From [Streptosporangium] indianense (GTDB lineage Bacteria; Actinomycetota; Actinomycetes; Streptomycetales; Streptomycetaceae): a DNA stretch of 64,000 nucleotides. The notes under the pieces were generated by a model that saw nothing but the letters and a program-made list of their open reading frames with translations, was not told where the DNA came from and did not search any database. The DNA is taken from assembly GCF_021474405.1 (NCBI RefSeq), contig NZ_JAKEIO010000008.1, forward strand, positions 1-64,000. Direction: 5' to 3'. Numbering within the stretch: the stretch's first letter is position 1; each line of letters opens with the position of its first letter. Of the stretch, positions 11,872 through 24,555 are shown piece after piece. The translations under genes and the position numbers were made by a program.

Positions 11872-13224
11872 GTGGAGCCCGACCTGTTCACCGCCGCAGC
11901 CGAAGCACGCCAGGAGAAAGAGCCGTCCAGCAGCCCCCTGGCGGTGCGGATGCGCCCGCGCACCCTCGACGAGGTCGTGGGCCAGCAGCACCTGCTGAAG
12001 CCGGGATCCCCCCTGCGCAGACTGGTGGGGGAGGCCTCCGGGCCGGCCGGGCCCTCCTCGGTGCTCCTGTGGGGCCCGCCCGGCACCGGCAAGACCACCC
12101 TGGCCTACGTCGTCTCCAAGGCGACCGACGCACGCTTCGTGGAGCTGTCCGCGATCACCGCCGGCGTCAAGGAGGTCCGCGCGGTCATCGACGGCGCCCG
12201 CCGCGCCTCCGGCGGGTACGGCAAGGAGACCGTCCTCTTCCTCGACGAGATCCACCGCTTCAGCAAGGCCCAGCAGGACTCCCTGCTCCCGGCCGTCGAG
12301 AACCGCTGGGTGACGCTCATCGCCGCGACGACGGAGAACCCGTACTTCTCGGTGATCTCGCCCCTGCTGTCCCGCTCACTGCTGCTCACCCTCGAACCGC
12401 TCACGGACGACGACATCAGGAGCCTCATCCGCCGCGCCCTCACCGACGAGCGCGGCCTCAAGGAGGCCGTCACCCTCCCCGAGGAGACCGAGGATCACCT
12501 CCTGCGCATCGCCGGCGGCGACGCACGCCGCGCCCTCACCGCCCTGGAAGCGGCCGCCGGAGCCGCTCTCGACAAGGGCGAGGCGGAGATCGGCCTGACC
12601 ACCCTGGAGGAGACGGTCGACCGGGCCGCTGTGAAGTACGACCGCGACGGCGACCAGCACTACGACGTGGCCAGCGCCCTGATCAAGTCCATCCGCGGCT
12701 CCGACGTCGACGCCGCCCTGCACTATCTGGCCCGGATGATCGAGGCCGGGGAGGACCCCCGCTTCATCGCCCGGCGCCTGATGATCTCCGCCAGCGAGGA
12801 CATCGGCCTGGCCGACCCGACCGCCCTGCAGACGGCGGTCGCCGCCGCCCAGGCCGTCGCCATGATCGGCTTCCCCGAGGCGGCCCTCACCCTCAGCCAC
12901 GCCACCATCGCTCTCGCCCTGGCGCCCAAATCCAACGCCGCGACCACCGCGATCGGCGCCGCCCTGGAGGACGTCCGCAAGGGCCTCGCCGGACCCGTGC
13001 CCGCCCACCTGCGGGACAGCCACTACAAGGGCGCGACCAAGCTCGGCCACGGCCAGGGCTACGTCTACCCCCACGACCTGCCCGAGGGCATCGCCGCCCA
13101 GCAGTACGCCCCGGACGAGCTGAAGAACCGCGAATACTACGAGCCGACCCGGCACGGCGCGGAGGCCCGCTACGCGGACGCGGTGGAGTGGACCCGGAAG
13201 AACCTCGGTCGAAAGCGGTCCTGA
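11872..13224 (+). CDS. rarA: Replication-associated recombination protein A (RarA/MgsA), AAA+ ATPase
   Basis: A 450-residue AAA+ clamp-loader-like ATPase acting at stalled replication forks. Walker A GPPGTGKT is at residues 68-75 and Walker B LFLDEIH follows, with the sensor and C-terminal tetramerisation region containing [15 protein letters not shown] typical of MgsA/RarA. The N-terminus with [20 protein letters not shown] is the family signature. The start is a GTG at 11872 with no good Shine-Dalgarno box. It lies 56 bp after the VKOR gene. Confidence 0.92.
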   Translation: MEPDLFTAAAEARQEKEPSSSPLAVRMRPRTLDEVVGQQHLLKPGSPLRRLVGEASGPAGPSSVLLWGPPGTGKTTLAYVVSKATDARFVELSAITAGVKEVRAVIDGARRASGGYGKETVLFLDEIHRFSKAQQDSLLPAVENRWVTLIAATTENPYFSVISPLLSRSLLLTLEPLTDDDIRSLIRRALTDERGLKEAVTLPEETEDHLLRIAGGDARRALTALEAAAGAALDKGEAEIGLTTLEETVDRAAVKYDRDGDQHYDVASALIKSIRGSDVDAALHYLARMIEAGEDPRFIARRLMISASEDIGLADPTALQTAVAAAQAVAMIGFPEAALTLSHATIALALAPKSNAATTAIGAALEDVRKGLAGPVPAHLRDSHYKGATKLGHGQGYVYPHDLPEGIAAQQYAPDELKNREYYEPTRHGAEARYADAVEWTRKNLGRKRS

Positions 13225-13529
13225 GCACCCTGTAAACTCGTCCGGAGTGCCGCGTCCCGTGCAGTCAGAACGGGACAGTCGGCCGGAGTCCCGATCCCAC
13301 GGGATCGGCTCCAGGAGCGTCGCGCACCGTCGAACGGTGTCGCGGGCAGCCCACCACCACCCGTCCTGCGACGGGAGCGGTCGGTGGGCCACTCGCGTGC
13401 TGCACGTATGTGCCCAGACCAGGGGAGCGGCTGCCCACCCGGGCCCGACAGGGGCCCAGGCGGGTTTCCCCGGCTGCGGATGCGACCTCCCACCATCCTG
13501 ACAAGCCGATACAACGAAAGCGGAAAACA
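13225..13529 (+). promoter_or_regulatory. Structured leader of rpsD
   Basis: This 305-bp gap holds no gene. TAAACT at 13233-13238 is a candidate -10. Downstream, GTCCCGT (13254-13260) pairs with ACGGGAC (13270-13276). A second, stronger stem pairs CCGATCCC (13291-13298) with GGGATCGG (13301-13308), and GGAG/CTCC outside extends it. A third possible stem is GGGCCC/GGGCCC around 13441-13456. A long structured leader before a ribosomal protein gene suggests feedback by S4 on its own mRNA, known in other bacteria; here it is inference. Confidence 0.45.
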
Positions 13530-14144
13530 GTGGCGAACCAGTCCCGCCCCAAGGTCAAGAAGTCGCGTGCCCTCGGCATTGCGCTGACCCCGAAGGCCGT
13601 CAAGTACTTCGAGGCCCGTCCCTACCCGCCGGGTGAGCACGGCCGCGGCCGCAAGCAGAACTCGGACTACAAGGTCCGTCTGCTCGAGAAGCAGCGTCTG
13701 CGCGCGCAGTACGACGTGTCCGAGCGCCAGCTCGTCCGCGCCTACGAGCGTGCCTCCAAGGTCCAGGGCAAGACCGGTGAGGCCCTGATCATCGAGCTCG
13801 AGCGCCGTCTCGACGCCCTGGTCCTGCGTTCGGGCATCGCCCGCACCATCTACCAGGCCCGTCAGATGGTCGTCCACGGCCACATCGCGGTCAACGGCAA
13901 GAAGGTCGACAAGCCCTCCTTCCGTGTCCGTCCGGACGACGTCGTCCAGGTCCGTGAGCGCTCCAAGGAGAAGACCCTCTTCACGATCGCTCGTGAGGGT
14001 GGCTTCGCCCCCGACGGTGAGACCCCGCGCTACCTCCAGGTGAACCTCAAGGCCCTGGCGTTCCGCCTGGACCGCGAGCCGAACCGCAAGGAGATCCCGG
14101 TGATCTGCGACGAGCAGCTCGTCGTCGAGTACTACGCCCGCTGA
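13530..14144 (+). CDS. rpsD: 30S ribosomal protein S4 (cysteine-free type)
   Basis: Primary 16S rRNA-binding protein that starts assembly of the 30S body. It has 204 residues with the S4 RNA-binding domain (about 95-155). The N-terminal region has no cysteine pairs, so this is the zinc-independent form. The gene stands alone rather than in the alpha operon with rpsK/rpoA, as in Streptomyces. GTG start at 13530 preceded by a purine-rich stretch; a strong terminator follows. The high share of CGT/GGT codons compared with neighbours fits high expression. Confidence 0.96.
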   Translation: MANQSRPKVKKSRALGIALTPKAVKYFEARPYPPGEHGRGRKQNSDYKVRLLEKQRLRAQYDVSERQLVRAYERASKVQGKTGEALIIELERRLDALVLRSGIARTIYQARQMVVHGHIAVNGKKVDKPSFRVRPDDVVQVRERSKEKTLFTIAREGGFAPDGETPRYLQVNLKALAFRLDREPNRKEIPVICDEQLVVEYYAR

Positions 14145-14170
14145 TCCACGGCAGGCACGCGGTACCCCGG

Positions 14171-14220
14171 CCCGCCGTCTCCCCGCCCTTCCGGGCGGGC
14201 GAGGCGGCGGGCTTTCGCGT
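14171..14220 (+). terminator. Terminator after rpsD
   Basis: Nested stem: CCCGCCG (14171-14177) with CGGCGGG (14205-14211), and inside it CCCGCCC (14182-14188) with GGGCGGG (14193-14199), followed by CTTT. Confidence 0.85.
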
Positions 14221-14298
14221 TCGCCCCGGTGCCGGAGGGCGATTCGGAGCGGGCTTTCGCGATCGACCCGGCGCCGGGGGGTAATCCGGTACGGAGCG
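14207..14298 (+). repeat. Diverged tandem duplication downstream of rpsD
   Basis: The segment beginning GCGGGCTTTCGCG at 14207 and running to the GGAGC near 14250 is followed by a second, diverged copy that begins GCGGGCTTTCGCG at about 14250 and ends near 14298. The repeat includes the 3' flank of the rpsD terminator stem. Confidence 0.55.
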
Positions 14299-14372
14299 CC
14301 ACCCCCGGCGCGATAGGCTCTTCGCACGACTTTTTCGATGTTCAGGCACGTTTCAGGGAGCGGGTGCACACA

Positions 14373-14804
14373 GTGTCCGGTGGAGAGGTTGCCGGAATCC
14401 TGGTGGCCGTCTTCTGGGCGATCCTGGTCTCCTTCCTCGCCGTCGCACTGGCGAGGGTGGCCCAGACGCTCAAGGCGACCACCAAGCTCGTGGCGGACGT
14501 GACCGACCAGGCCGTCCCGCTGCTGGCCGACGCCTCCGCGGCGGTGCGCTCCGCGCAGACCCAGATCGACCGGGTCGACTCGATCGCCTCCGACGTCCAA
14601 GAGGTCACGTCGAACGCCTCCGCGCTGTCGACCACCGTCGCCTCCACCTTCGGCGGCCCCCTGGTCAAGGTCGCGGCCTTCGGGTACGGCGTGCGCCGGG
14701 CCCTCAGCGGCGGCAAGGAGGACGTGCCCGCCAAGGCGTCCAGGCGTACCGTGATCGTGGGCCGCACGGTCACCCGGCGCAGCGCCCGAGGGAAGAGGGA
14801 CTGA
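14373..14804 (+). CDS. DUF948 domain-containing membrane protein
   Basis: A 143-residue protein with one N-terminal membrane segment (about 6-28) followed by a helical region with heptad-like Val/Ala/Leu spacing and a basic C-terminus, as in DUF948 proteins. The function is unknown; members are thought to be cell-envelope or methyl-accepting-like scaffolds. GTG at 14373 is chosen because SGGEVAG is the usual beginning; a GTG at 14364 nearer the AGGGAG box would add three residues. It precedes another small protein and alaS. Confidence 0.8.
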   Translation: MSGGEVAGILVAVFWAILVSFLAVALARVAQTLKATTKLVADVTDQAVPLLADASAAVRSAQTQIDRVDSIASDVQEVTSNASALSTTVASTFGGPLVKVAAFGYGVRRALSGGKEDVPAKASRRTVIVGRTVTRRSARGKRD

Positions 14805-14813
14805 GAGCCAGCG

Positions 14814-15164
14814 ATGTTCCGCCGTACCTTCTGGTTCACCACGGGCGTCGCCGCCGGTGTGTGGGCCACCACCAAGGTCAATCGCAAGCTGAAGCAGCTG
14901 ACCCCCGAAAGCCTTGCCAGAACCGCCGGGAACAAGGCGCTCGAGGCCGGTCACCGCATCAAGGACCGCGCGGTCGGCTTCGCGCTCGACGTCCGGGACA
15001 ACATGGCCGTGCGGGAGGCCGAGTTGGGTGACGCCCTCGGGATCAACGAGAACCCCGAACTTCCCGGCCCCCGGCGCTTCCCCGCCATCGAGAACCGCAC
15101 CAACCCGAAGTCCGTCGACAGCGACTGGACGACGTACTCGTACAACCGGAATGAGGACCACTGA
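14814..15164 (+). CDS. Small conserved actinobacterial protein (DUF6167-like)
   Basis: A 116-residue protein with a hydrophobic N-terminal stretch (about 5-20), a basic helix and a C-terminal half rich in Asn, Pro and Tyr. It is 9 bp after the DUF948 gene and its stop overlaps the alaS ATG (TGATG), so the three genes are likely co-translated. I recognise it as a conserved Streptomyces family but know no function; the DUF number is from memory and less certain than the gene call. Confidence 0.75.
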   Translation: MFRRTFWFTTGVAAGVWATTKVNRKLKQLTPESLARTAGNKALEAGHRIKDRAVGFALDVRDNMAVREAELGDALGINENPELPGPRRFPAIENRTNPKSVDSDWTTYSYNRNEDH

Positions 15165-17836
15165 TGGAGTCGGCTGAGATTCGCCGCCGCTGGTTGAGCT
15201 TCTTCGAGGAGCGCGGTCACACCGTCGTCCCTTCGGCGTCGCTCATCGCGGACGACCCGACTCTGCTCCTCGTCCCCGCCGGCATGGTGCCCTTCAAGCC
15301 CTACTTCCTGGGTGAGGTCAAGCCGCCCTTCACCCGCGCCACCAGCGTGCAGAAGTGCGTGCGCACGCCGGACATCGAAGAGGTCGGCAAGACCACCCGG
15401 CACGGCACCTTCTTCCAGATGTGCGGCAACTTCTCCTTCGGCGACTACTTCAAGGAAGGCGCCATCACGTACGCCTGGGAGCTGCTCACCAGCCCCCAGG
15501 ACAAGGGCGGTTACGGCCTCGACCCCGAGCGCCTGTGGATCACCGTCTACAAGGACGACGACGAGGCCGAGCGCATCTGGCACGAGGTCGTCGGCGTGCC
15601 GAAGGAGCGCATCCAGCGCCTCGGCATGAAGGACAACTACTGGTCCATGGGCGTCCCCGGCCCCTGCGGCCCGTGTTCCGAGATCAACTACGACCGCGGC
15701 CCCGAGTTCGGCGTCGAGGGCGGCCCCGCCGTCAACGACGAGCGGTACGTGGAGATCTGGAACCTCGTCTTCATGCAGTACGTGCGGGGCGAGGGCATCG
15801 GCAAGGACAACTTCGAGATCCTCGGCGAACTGCCCAGCAAGAACATCGACACCGGCCTCGGCCTCGAGCGTCTCGCCATGATTCTGCAGGGCGTGCAGAA
15901 CATGTACGAGATCGACACCTCGATGGCCGTCATCAACAAGGCCACCGAGCTGACCGGCGTCCGCTACGGCGACGCCCACGACTCGGACGTCTCCCTGCGC
16001 GTGGTCACCGACCACATGCGCACCTCGGTCATGCTGATCGGCGACGGCGTCACTCCCGGCAACGAGGGCCGCGGCTACGTGCTGCGCCGCATCATGCGCC
16101 GCGCCATCCGCAACATGCGCCTGCTCGGCGCCACCGGTCCGGTCGTCAAGGACCTGATCGACACCGTGATCGAGATGATGGGCCAGCAGTACCCCGAGCT
16201 CATCACCGACCGCGAGCGCATCGAGAAGGTCGCCCTCGCCGAGGAGAACGCCTTCCTCAAGACGCTGAAGGCCGGCACCAACATCCTCGACACGGCCGTC
16301 ACCGACACCAAGGCCGCCGGCGGCACCGTCCTGCCCGGCGACAAGGCCTTCCTGCTCCACGACACCTGGGGCTTCCCGATCGACCTCACCCTGGAGATGG
16401 CCGCCGAGCAGGGCCTCTCCGTGGACGAGGACGGCTTCCGCCGCCTGATGAAGGAGCAGCGGGAGCGCGCCAAGGCCGACGCCCAGGCCAAGAAGACCGG
16501 GCACGCCGGTGCCGGTGCCTACCGTGAGATCGCCGACCAGGCCGGTGCCACCGACTTCATCGGCTACACGGACACCGAGTCCGAGTCCACGATCGTCGGC
16601 ATCCTCGTCGACGGCGCCTCCTCCCCGGCCGCCACCGAGGGCGACGAGGTCGAGATCGTCCTCGACCGCACCCCGTTCTACGCCGAGGGCGGCGGCCAGA
16701 TCGGCGACACCGGCAGGATCAAGGTCGACACCGGTGCCGTCATCGAGATCCGCGACTGCCAGAAGCCGGTCCCCGGGGTCTACGTCCACAAGGGCGTCGT
16801 CCAGGTCGGCGAGGTCACCGTGGGCGCCAAGGCCCATGCCGCCATCGACGACCGCCGCCGCAAGGCCATCGCCCGCGCCCACTCGGCCACGCACCTGACC
16901 CACCAGGCCCTGCGCGACGCCCTCGGCCCGACGGCCGCCCAGGCCGGTTCCGAGAACCAGCCGGGCCGCTTCCGCTTCGACTTCGGCTCCCCGTCCGCCG
17001 TCCCGACGGCCGTGATGACCGACGTCGAGCAGAAGATCAACGAGGTGCTCGCCCGTGACCTGGACGTCCGCGCCGACGTCATGGGCATCGACGAGGCCAA
17101 GAAGCAGGGCGCCATCGCCGAGTTCGGCGAGAAGTACGGCGAGCGCGTCCGTGTCGTGACCATCGGGGACTTCTCCAAGGAGCTGTGCGGCGGCACCCAC
17201 GTGCACAACACCGCCCAGCTGGGCCTGGTCAAGCTGCTCGGCGAATCGTCCATCGGCTCCGGTGTCCGCCGCATCGAGGCCCTGGTCGGCGTGGACGCCT
17301 ACAACTTCCTCGCCCGCGAGCACACGGTCGTCGCCCAGCTCCAGGAGCTGATCAAGGGCCGCCCGGAGGAGCTCCCGGAGAAGGTCTCCGCCATGCTCGG
17401 CAAGCTGAAGGACGCCGAGAAGGAGATCGAGAAGTTCCGCGCCGAAAAGGTCCTCCAGGCCGCCGCCGGTCTCGCCGAGTCCGCCAAGGACGTCCGTGGC
17501 GTTGCTGTCGTGACCGGTCAGGTTCCGGACGGCACGAGCGCCGACGACCTGCGCAAGCTCGTCCTCGACGTGCGCGGACGCATCCAGGGCGGCCGGGCCG
17601 CCGTCGTCGCCCTGTTCACGGTGGCGAACGGCAAGCCGCTCACGGTCATCGCCACCAACGAGGCCGCCCGCGAGCGCGGTCTGAAGGCCGGCGACCTCGT
17701 CCGCACGGCCGCCAAGACCCTCGGCGGTGGCGGAGGCGGCAAGCCGGACGTCGCCCAGGGCGGCGGCCAGAACCCGGCCGCCATCGGTGACGCCGTGGAC
17801 GCCGTGGAGCGTCTGGTCACCGAGACGGCCAAGTAA
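15164..17836 (+). CDS. alaS: Alanyl-tRNA synthetase
   Basis: Charges tRNA-Ala and clears mischarged Ser/Gly-tRNA-Ala. It has 890 residues: a class II catalytic domain from the N-terminus, the tRNA-recognition region, an editing domain with its zinc ligands intact (H573, H577, C675, H679) and the C-Ala domain at the end. The ATG at 15164 shares its first base with the previous stop codon. It is followed by ruvX 17 bp later, a common actinobacterial arrangement. Confidence 0.97.
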   Translation: MESAEIRRRWLSFFEERGHTVVPSASLIADDPTLLLVPAGMVPFKPYFLGEVKPPFTRATSVQKCVRTPDIEEVGKTTRHGTFFQMCGNFSFGDYFKEGAITYAWELLTSPQDKGGYGLDPERLWITVYKDDDEAERIWHEVVGVPKERIQRLGMKDNYWSMGVPGPCGPCSEINYDRGPEFGVEGGPAVNDERYVEIWNLVFMQYVRGEGIGKDNFEILGELPSKNIDTGLGLERLAMILQGVQNMYEIDTSMAVINKATELTGVRYGDAHDSDVSLRVVTDHMRTSVMLIGDGVTPGNEGRGYVLRRIMRRAIRNMRLLGATGPVVKDLIDTVIEMMGQQYPELITDRERIEKVALAEENAFLKTLKAGTNILDTAVTDTKAAGGTVLPGDKAFLLHDTWGFPIDLTLEMAAEQGLSVDEDGFRRLMKEQRERAKADAQAKKTGHAGAGAYREIADQAGATDFIGYTDTESESTIVGILVDGASSPAATEGDEVEIVLDRTPFYAEGGGQIGDTGRIKVDTGAVIEIRDCQKPVPGVYVHKGVVQVGEVTVGAKAHAAIDDRRRKAIARAHSATHLTHQALRDALGPTAAQAGSENQPGRFRFDFGSPSAVPTAVMTDVEQKINEVLARDLDVRADVMGIDEAKKQGAIAEFGEKYGERVRVVTIGDFSKELCGGTHVHNTAQLGLVKLLGESSIGSGVRRIEALVGVDAYNFLAREHTVVAQLQELIKGRPEELPEKVSAMLGKLKDAEKEIEKFRAEKVLQAAAGLAESAKDVRGVAVVTGQVPDGTSADDLRKLVLDVRGRIQGGRAAVVALFTVANGKPLTVIATNEAARERGLKAGDLVRTAAKTLGGGGGGKPDVAQGGGQNPAAIGDAVDAVERLVTETAK

Positions 17837-17853
17837 GAGACGGGTCGAACAGC

Positions 17854-18318
17854 ATGCGCAGAGGACGTCGACTCGCGATCGACGTCGGGGACGCCCGCAT
17901 CGGGGTCGCCTCGTGCGACCCCGACGGGATCCTCGCCACCCCGGTGGAGACGGTCCCAGGGCGTGACATCCCCGCAGCTCAGCGACGGTTGAAGCAACTC
18001 GTCGAGGAGTACGAGCCGCTGGAGGTCGTGGTCGGGCTCCCGCGCTCCCTCAAGGGCGGCGAGGGGCCGGCCGCGGTCAAGGTCCGGGGCTTCACGCAGG
18101 AACTGGCCCGCATGATCTCCCCGGTTCCGGTGAGACTCGTGGACGAGCGCATGACGACGGTGACGGCCAGCCAGGGACTGCGCGCCTCCGGTGTGAAGTC
18201 CAAGAAGGGCCGGTCCGTCATCGACCAGGCAGCAGCCGTGATCATCCTGCAACAGGCCCTCGAATCCGAACGGGTGTCAGGTAAAGCACCCGGCGAAGGC
18301 GTCGAAGTGGTCATGTGA
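17854..18318 (+). CDS. ruvX: YqgF/RuvX family putative Holliday junction resolvase
   Basis: A 154-residue RNase H-like nuclease of the YqgF family, thought to act on Holliday junctions or in pre-16S rRNA 5'-end processing. The first catalytic Asp is in LAIDVGDARIGVA near the N-terminus, and the late Asp is in SVIDQAAAVIIL; both acidic positions are present. ATG start at 17854. The gene sits between alaS and mltG, the usual order in actinobacteria. Confidence 0.92.
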   Translation: MRRGRRLAIDVGDARIGVASCDPDGILATPVETVPGRDIPAAQRRLKQLVEEYEPLEVVVGLPRSLKGGEGPAAVKVRGFTQELARMISPVPVRLVDERMTTVTASQGLRASGVKSKKGRSVIDQAAAVIILQQALESERVSGKAPGEGVEVVM

Positions 18319-18441
18319 TCGCGATACGGTAACGTTCCGCGCGATGCGGCGGCATTCGAACAGCCACCGCACAGCAAAGAGGCGGGACGGGAGCCGGGGC
18401 CGGAAGCCGCGTGACCGCCGCCTCGCGGCTCTAGGGGATCG

Positions 18442-20163
18442 ATGACTGAGTATGGCCGGGGCCAAGGCTCCGAACCGTGGCATCCGGAGGACCCGTTGTA
18501 CGGGGACGGCGGATGGGGCGGCCAGCAGGCCCATCAGGGTCAGCAGTCCCCCCACGGCGGCCAGCCGCAGCACTATCCAGAGCAGCCGCAGCAGCAGTAC
18601 GGCGACTGGGGCACCGGTGACCAGTCCGGATACGGTCAGCCGCAGCAGCCGTACCCGTACGACCAGCAGTACGCGGCACAGGCCCACGGTCATCAGCAGT
18701 ACCCCGGCCCCCAGGACCCCGGACACCAGCAGGGCCAGGGCTACCACCACCAGCAGCAGTACGACACCGGCGGCTGGGCCACCGGCCCTCACCAGCAGGT
18801 CTCGTACCCCGGTGATCCCCAGGACCCGTACGGCCAGCAGGCCGGTGCGTACGACGCGGGCCGGCAGGACTACTACGGCACGTCCGACGCGTATCCGCCC
18901 CCGGAGCCGCCCGGCCGGCGCGGGGTCGAACCCGAGCTGGCCGCGCCGGAACCGGAGACGGACTGGGACCCCGGCCCCGACCAGGGCGAACACGCCTTCT
19001 TCGCGGGTGGGGACGACGATGACGACGAGCCGGAGGGACGTCGCGGCCGCGACGACAAGCGGGGACGCGGCGGCGGCAAACCGAAGAAACGCCGCAACGG
19101 GATGGCCTGCCTGCTGGTCGCGGTGATCCTCGGCGGCGGTCTGGCCGGCGTCAGCTACTTCGGTTACCAGTTCTACCAGGACCGTTTCGGTGACGACCCG
19201 GACTTCGCCGGGGGCGGCAACGGGCAGCAGGTCTCCGTCGAGATCCCCAAGGGTGCGGACGGATACGCGATCGGACGGGCGCTGAAGTCCGCCGGTGTCG
19301 TCAAGAGCGTCGACGCCTTCGTCTCGGCGCAGGCGGACAACCCCGAGGGCCGGAGCATCCAGGACGGCGTGTACACGCTGCAGAAGCAAATGTCGGCCGC
19401 GAGCGCGGTCGAACTGATGCTCAGCCCCGAGAGCCGCGACAACCTGATCATCGCCGAGGGCCGGCGCAACGCCGACATCTACCGCCTGATCGACAAGCGG
19501 CTGGACGTCGAGGCGGGCACCACCGCAGCGGTCGCCAAGAAGGACTACAAGAAGCTCGGCCTGCCCGCGTGGGCGCAGAACCACGCCCAGGTCAAGGACC
19601 CGCTGGAAGGCTTCCTCTACCCCTCCAGTTACGGCGTGAGCGAGGGGCAGAAGCCCGCGGACGTCCTGAAGCAGATGGTCGAGCGGGCCACCGCGACGTA
19701 CGACAAGCTCGGGGTCGAGAAGAAGGCCGAGAGCCTCGGACTCGAGGACCCGTGGCAGCTCGTCACCGTCGCCAGCCTGGTCCAGGCCGAGGGCACCAGC
19801 CACGACGACTTCCGCAAGATGGCCGAAGTCGTCTACAACCGCATGAAGCCCGGGAACCCGCAGACCAACGGCATGCTGGAGTTCGACTCCACCTACAACT
19901 ACATCAAGAACCAGAGCAAGATCGACCTGAGCCTGAGCGAACTGCGGAACTACGACAACCCGTACAACACGTACTTCCACAAGGGCCTGCCGCCCGGTCC
20001 GATCGACAACCCGGGTGAGGACGCCATCAAGGGCGCCCTCAAGCCGACGGACGACGGCTGGTACTACTTCATCTCGCTCGACGGCAAGACCAGCAAGTTC
20101 ACGAGGACGAACGCCGAACACCAGAAGCTGGTCGACCAGTTCAACGCCTCGCGGAACAACTGA
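18442..20163 (+). CDS. mltG: Endolytic murein transglycosylase MltG
   Basis: Cuts nascent glycan strands at the outer face of the membrane to end their elongation. It has 573 residues. The first 200 are a disordered cytoplasmic region very rich in Gln, Tyr, Pro and Gly, followed by a basic patch, one membrane segment (about 220-243) and the extracellular YceG domain. The catalytic glutamate is E450 in VASLVQAEGTS. The long N-terminal extension is much larger than in E. coli MltG and is typical of Streptomyces. ATG at 18442 with an AGGGGAT site. Confidence 0.93.
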   Translation: MTEYGRGQGSEPWHPEDPLYGDGGWGGQQAHQGQQSPHGGQPQHYPEQPQQQYGDWGTGDQSGYGQPQQPYPYDQQYAAQAHGHQQYPGPQDPGHQQGQGYHHQQQYDTGGWATGPHQQVSYPGDPQDPYGQQAGAYDAGRQDYYGTSDAYPPPEPPGRRGVEPELAAPEPETDWDPGPDQGEHAFFAGGDDDDDEPEGRRGRDDKRGRGGGKPKKRRNGMACLLVAVILGGGLAGVSYFGYQFYQDRFGDDPDFAGGGNGQQVSVEIPKGADGYAIGRALKSAGVVKSVDAFVSAQADNPEGRSIQDGVYTLQKQMSAASAVELMLSPESRDNLIIAEGRRNADIYRLIDKRLDVEAGTTAAVAKKDYKKLGLPAWAQNHAQVKDPLEGFLYPSSYGVSEGQKPADVLKQMVERATATYDKLGVEKKAESLGLEDPWQLVTVASLVQAEGTSHDDFRKMAEVVYNRMKPGNPQTNGMLEFDSTYNYIKNQSKIDLSLSELRNYDNPYNTYFHKGLPPGPIDNPGEDAIKGALKPTDDGWYYFISLDGKTSKFTRTNAEHQKLVDQFNASRNN

Positions 20164-20174
20164 GGAAGTCCCTG

Positions 20175-21002
20175 ATGGCCGCACCACGTCGAGCCGCCGT
20201 GCTCGGTTCCCCGATCGCCCACTCGCTCTCGCCGGTGCTGCACCGCACCGCCTACCGGGAGTTGGGCCTGGCCGGCTGGACCTATGACAGGTTCGAGGTG
20301 GACGAGGCCGGCCTGGCCGGGTTCTTCGAGGCGCTCGGACCCGAGTGGGCCGGGCTCTCGCTGACGATGCCGCTGAAGAGGGCCGTCATCCCGCTGCTGG
20401 ACGAGATCAGCGAGACCGCCGCCTCGGTCGACGCGGTCAACACCGTCGTCCGCACCGAGGACGGCCGCAGCATCGGCGACAACACCGACATCCCCGGCAT
20501 GGTCGCCGCCCTGCGTGAACACGGCATCGACAAGGTCGACGCCGCCGCCGTGCTCGGTGCCGGCGCCACCGCCTCCTCCGCGCTGGCCGCGCTGTCCCGG
20601 ATCTGCCCGGGCGAGATCACCGTCTACGTGCGCAGCGAGGCCCGGGCCGCCGAGATGCGGCAGTGGGCCGAGCGGCTCGACGTCGCCGTCCGCGTCGCCG
20701 ACTGGGCGGACGCCGAGCGGGCCCTGCGCGCCCCGCTGGTGATCAGCACCACCCCGGCCGGGGTCACCGACGCCCTCGCCCGGTCCGTACCGGAACGCCC
20801 GGCGGCCCTCTTCGACGTCCTCTACGACCCCTGGCCCACCGACCTCGCCGCCCGCTGGTCGGCGTACGGCGGTGCCGTCGTCAGCGGCCTCGACCTGCTG
20901 GTGCACCAGGCCGTCCTCCAGGTCGAGCAGATGACGGGACTGGCCCCGGCGCCGCTGGACGCCATGCGAAAAGCGGGCGAGCGGGCTCTCGCCGACCGAT
21001 AA
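20175..21002 (+). CDS. aroE: Shikimate dehydrogenase
   Basis: Reduces 3-dehydroshikimate to shikimate with NADPH. It has 275 residues. The substrate-binding SPIAHSLSPVLH motif is at the N-terminus, LTMPLKRAVIP holds the catalytic lysine, and the dinucleotide-binding GAGATASSA is mid-protein. ATG at 20175, 11 bp after mltG, with an AGGAAG site. It begins a cluster of shikimate genes through aroB. Confidence 0.95.
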   Translation: MAAPRRAAVLGSPIAHSLSPVLHRTAYRELGLAGWTYDRFEVDEAGLAGFFEALGPEWAGLSLTMPLKRAVIPLLDEISETAASVDAVNTVVRTEDGRSIGDNTDIPGMVAALREHGIDKVDAAAVLGAGATASSALAALSRICPGEITVYVRSEARAAEMRQWAERLDVAVRVADWADAERALRAPLVISTTPAGVTDALARSVPERPAALFDVLYDPWPTDLAARWSAYGGAVVSGLDLLVHQAVLQVEQMTGLAPAPLDAMRKAGERALADR

Positions 21003-21053
21003 GATCCGCTCTCGGTTCCGCAGGGGGCGGAACAGGGGAGGGGAACGTCCGTC

Positions 21054-21464
21054 ATGTCCACAGGCCTGCCTCAGGCTTCCGTCAAGTCCCAGATATTCGA
21101 GTCCCTGCTGGGATTCCTGCCCGACTGGGTGCAGATCACGGTGCTCGCCCTGATCGTGCTCGCCGTCGTGGCGTCCTGGGTCGTCAAGATCAAGCGCAAG
21201 ATCGCCTACCGGCGCGCCGTCCGGAACGGACAGCCGGTGCACGCCGCCGCCCAGTACGGGCAGGGACGCGGCGCGGACTACCTGGGGCAGTACGCGCCGC
21301 AGCAGCAGACGCAGCCCGGACAGCAGGACAGCGGCGCCAACCACCTGGGGGCCTACGCCCCGCAGGCCCGGCCCGCGCAGCAGCCGAGCGGGGCCGACTT
21401 CCTCGGGGCGTACGCGCCGCAGCAGCGTCAGGGCGAGGGTCCGTCCGCGAACGCGTCCGCTTGA
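21054..21464 (+). CDS. Small membrane protein with three GA-x-x-LG-x-YAPQ repeats
   Basis: A 136-residue protein of unknown function. One membrane segment (about 26-46) is followed by a short basic stretch (KIKRKIAYRRAVR) and then a Gln/Pro/Gly-rich tail. The tail has three repeats of an 11-residue unit: GADYLGQYAPQ (73-83), GANHLGAYAPQ (94-104) and GADFLGAYAPQ (113-123). The positive-inside rule puts the repeats in the cytoplasm. ATG at 21054 with a strong AGGGGAGGGGAA site. It lies inside the shikimate cluster but shows no enzyme motif. Confidence 0.8.
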   Translation: MSTGLPQASVKSQIFESLLGFLPDWVQITVLALIVLAVVASWVVKIKRKIAYRRAVRNGQPVHAAAQYGQGRGADYLGQYAPQQQTQPGQQDSGANHLGAYAPQARPAQQPSGADFLGAYAPQQRQGEGPSANASA

Positions 21465-21605
21465 TGGACCGCCCGCCGGGCCGAGGGCCCCGGCGTGGGA
21501 GGATCGGAGATGGCGGACCGGGCCGCGCACCCGGTCACGCCGTCGCCGTACGCGACGAGGCGCGTACGCAGGGCAGTACCAGAGCGCGAGCACTGAGGAG
21601 CACCG

Positions 21606-24390
<2,785 letters not shown>

Positions 24391-24555
24391 GTCCTCCGGC
24401 GCGCCTTCCGCCCGAAATCACCTTACGGCGCTGGGCACTTCGGGCCGCCCCCGGCCGTTCACACATCGACGACCGGGGGCGGTACCGTTCGGTAGCACGC
24501 GGGTTCCGCCCCCGCTGTCAGCGACCATCGCCTGTACGAGACGGAGTGGCACCGG

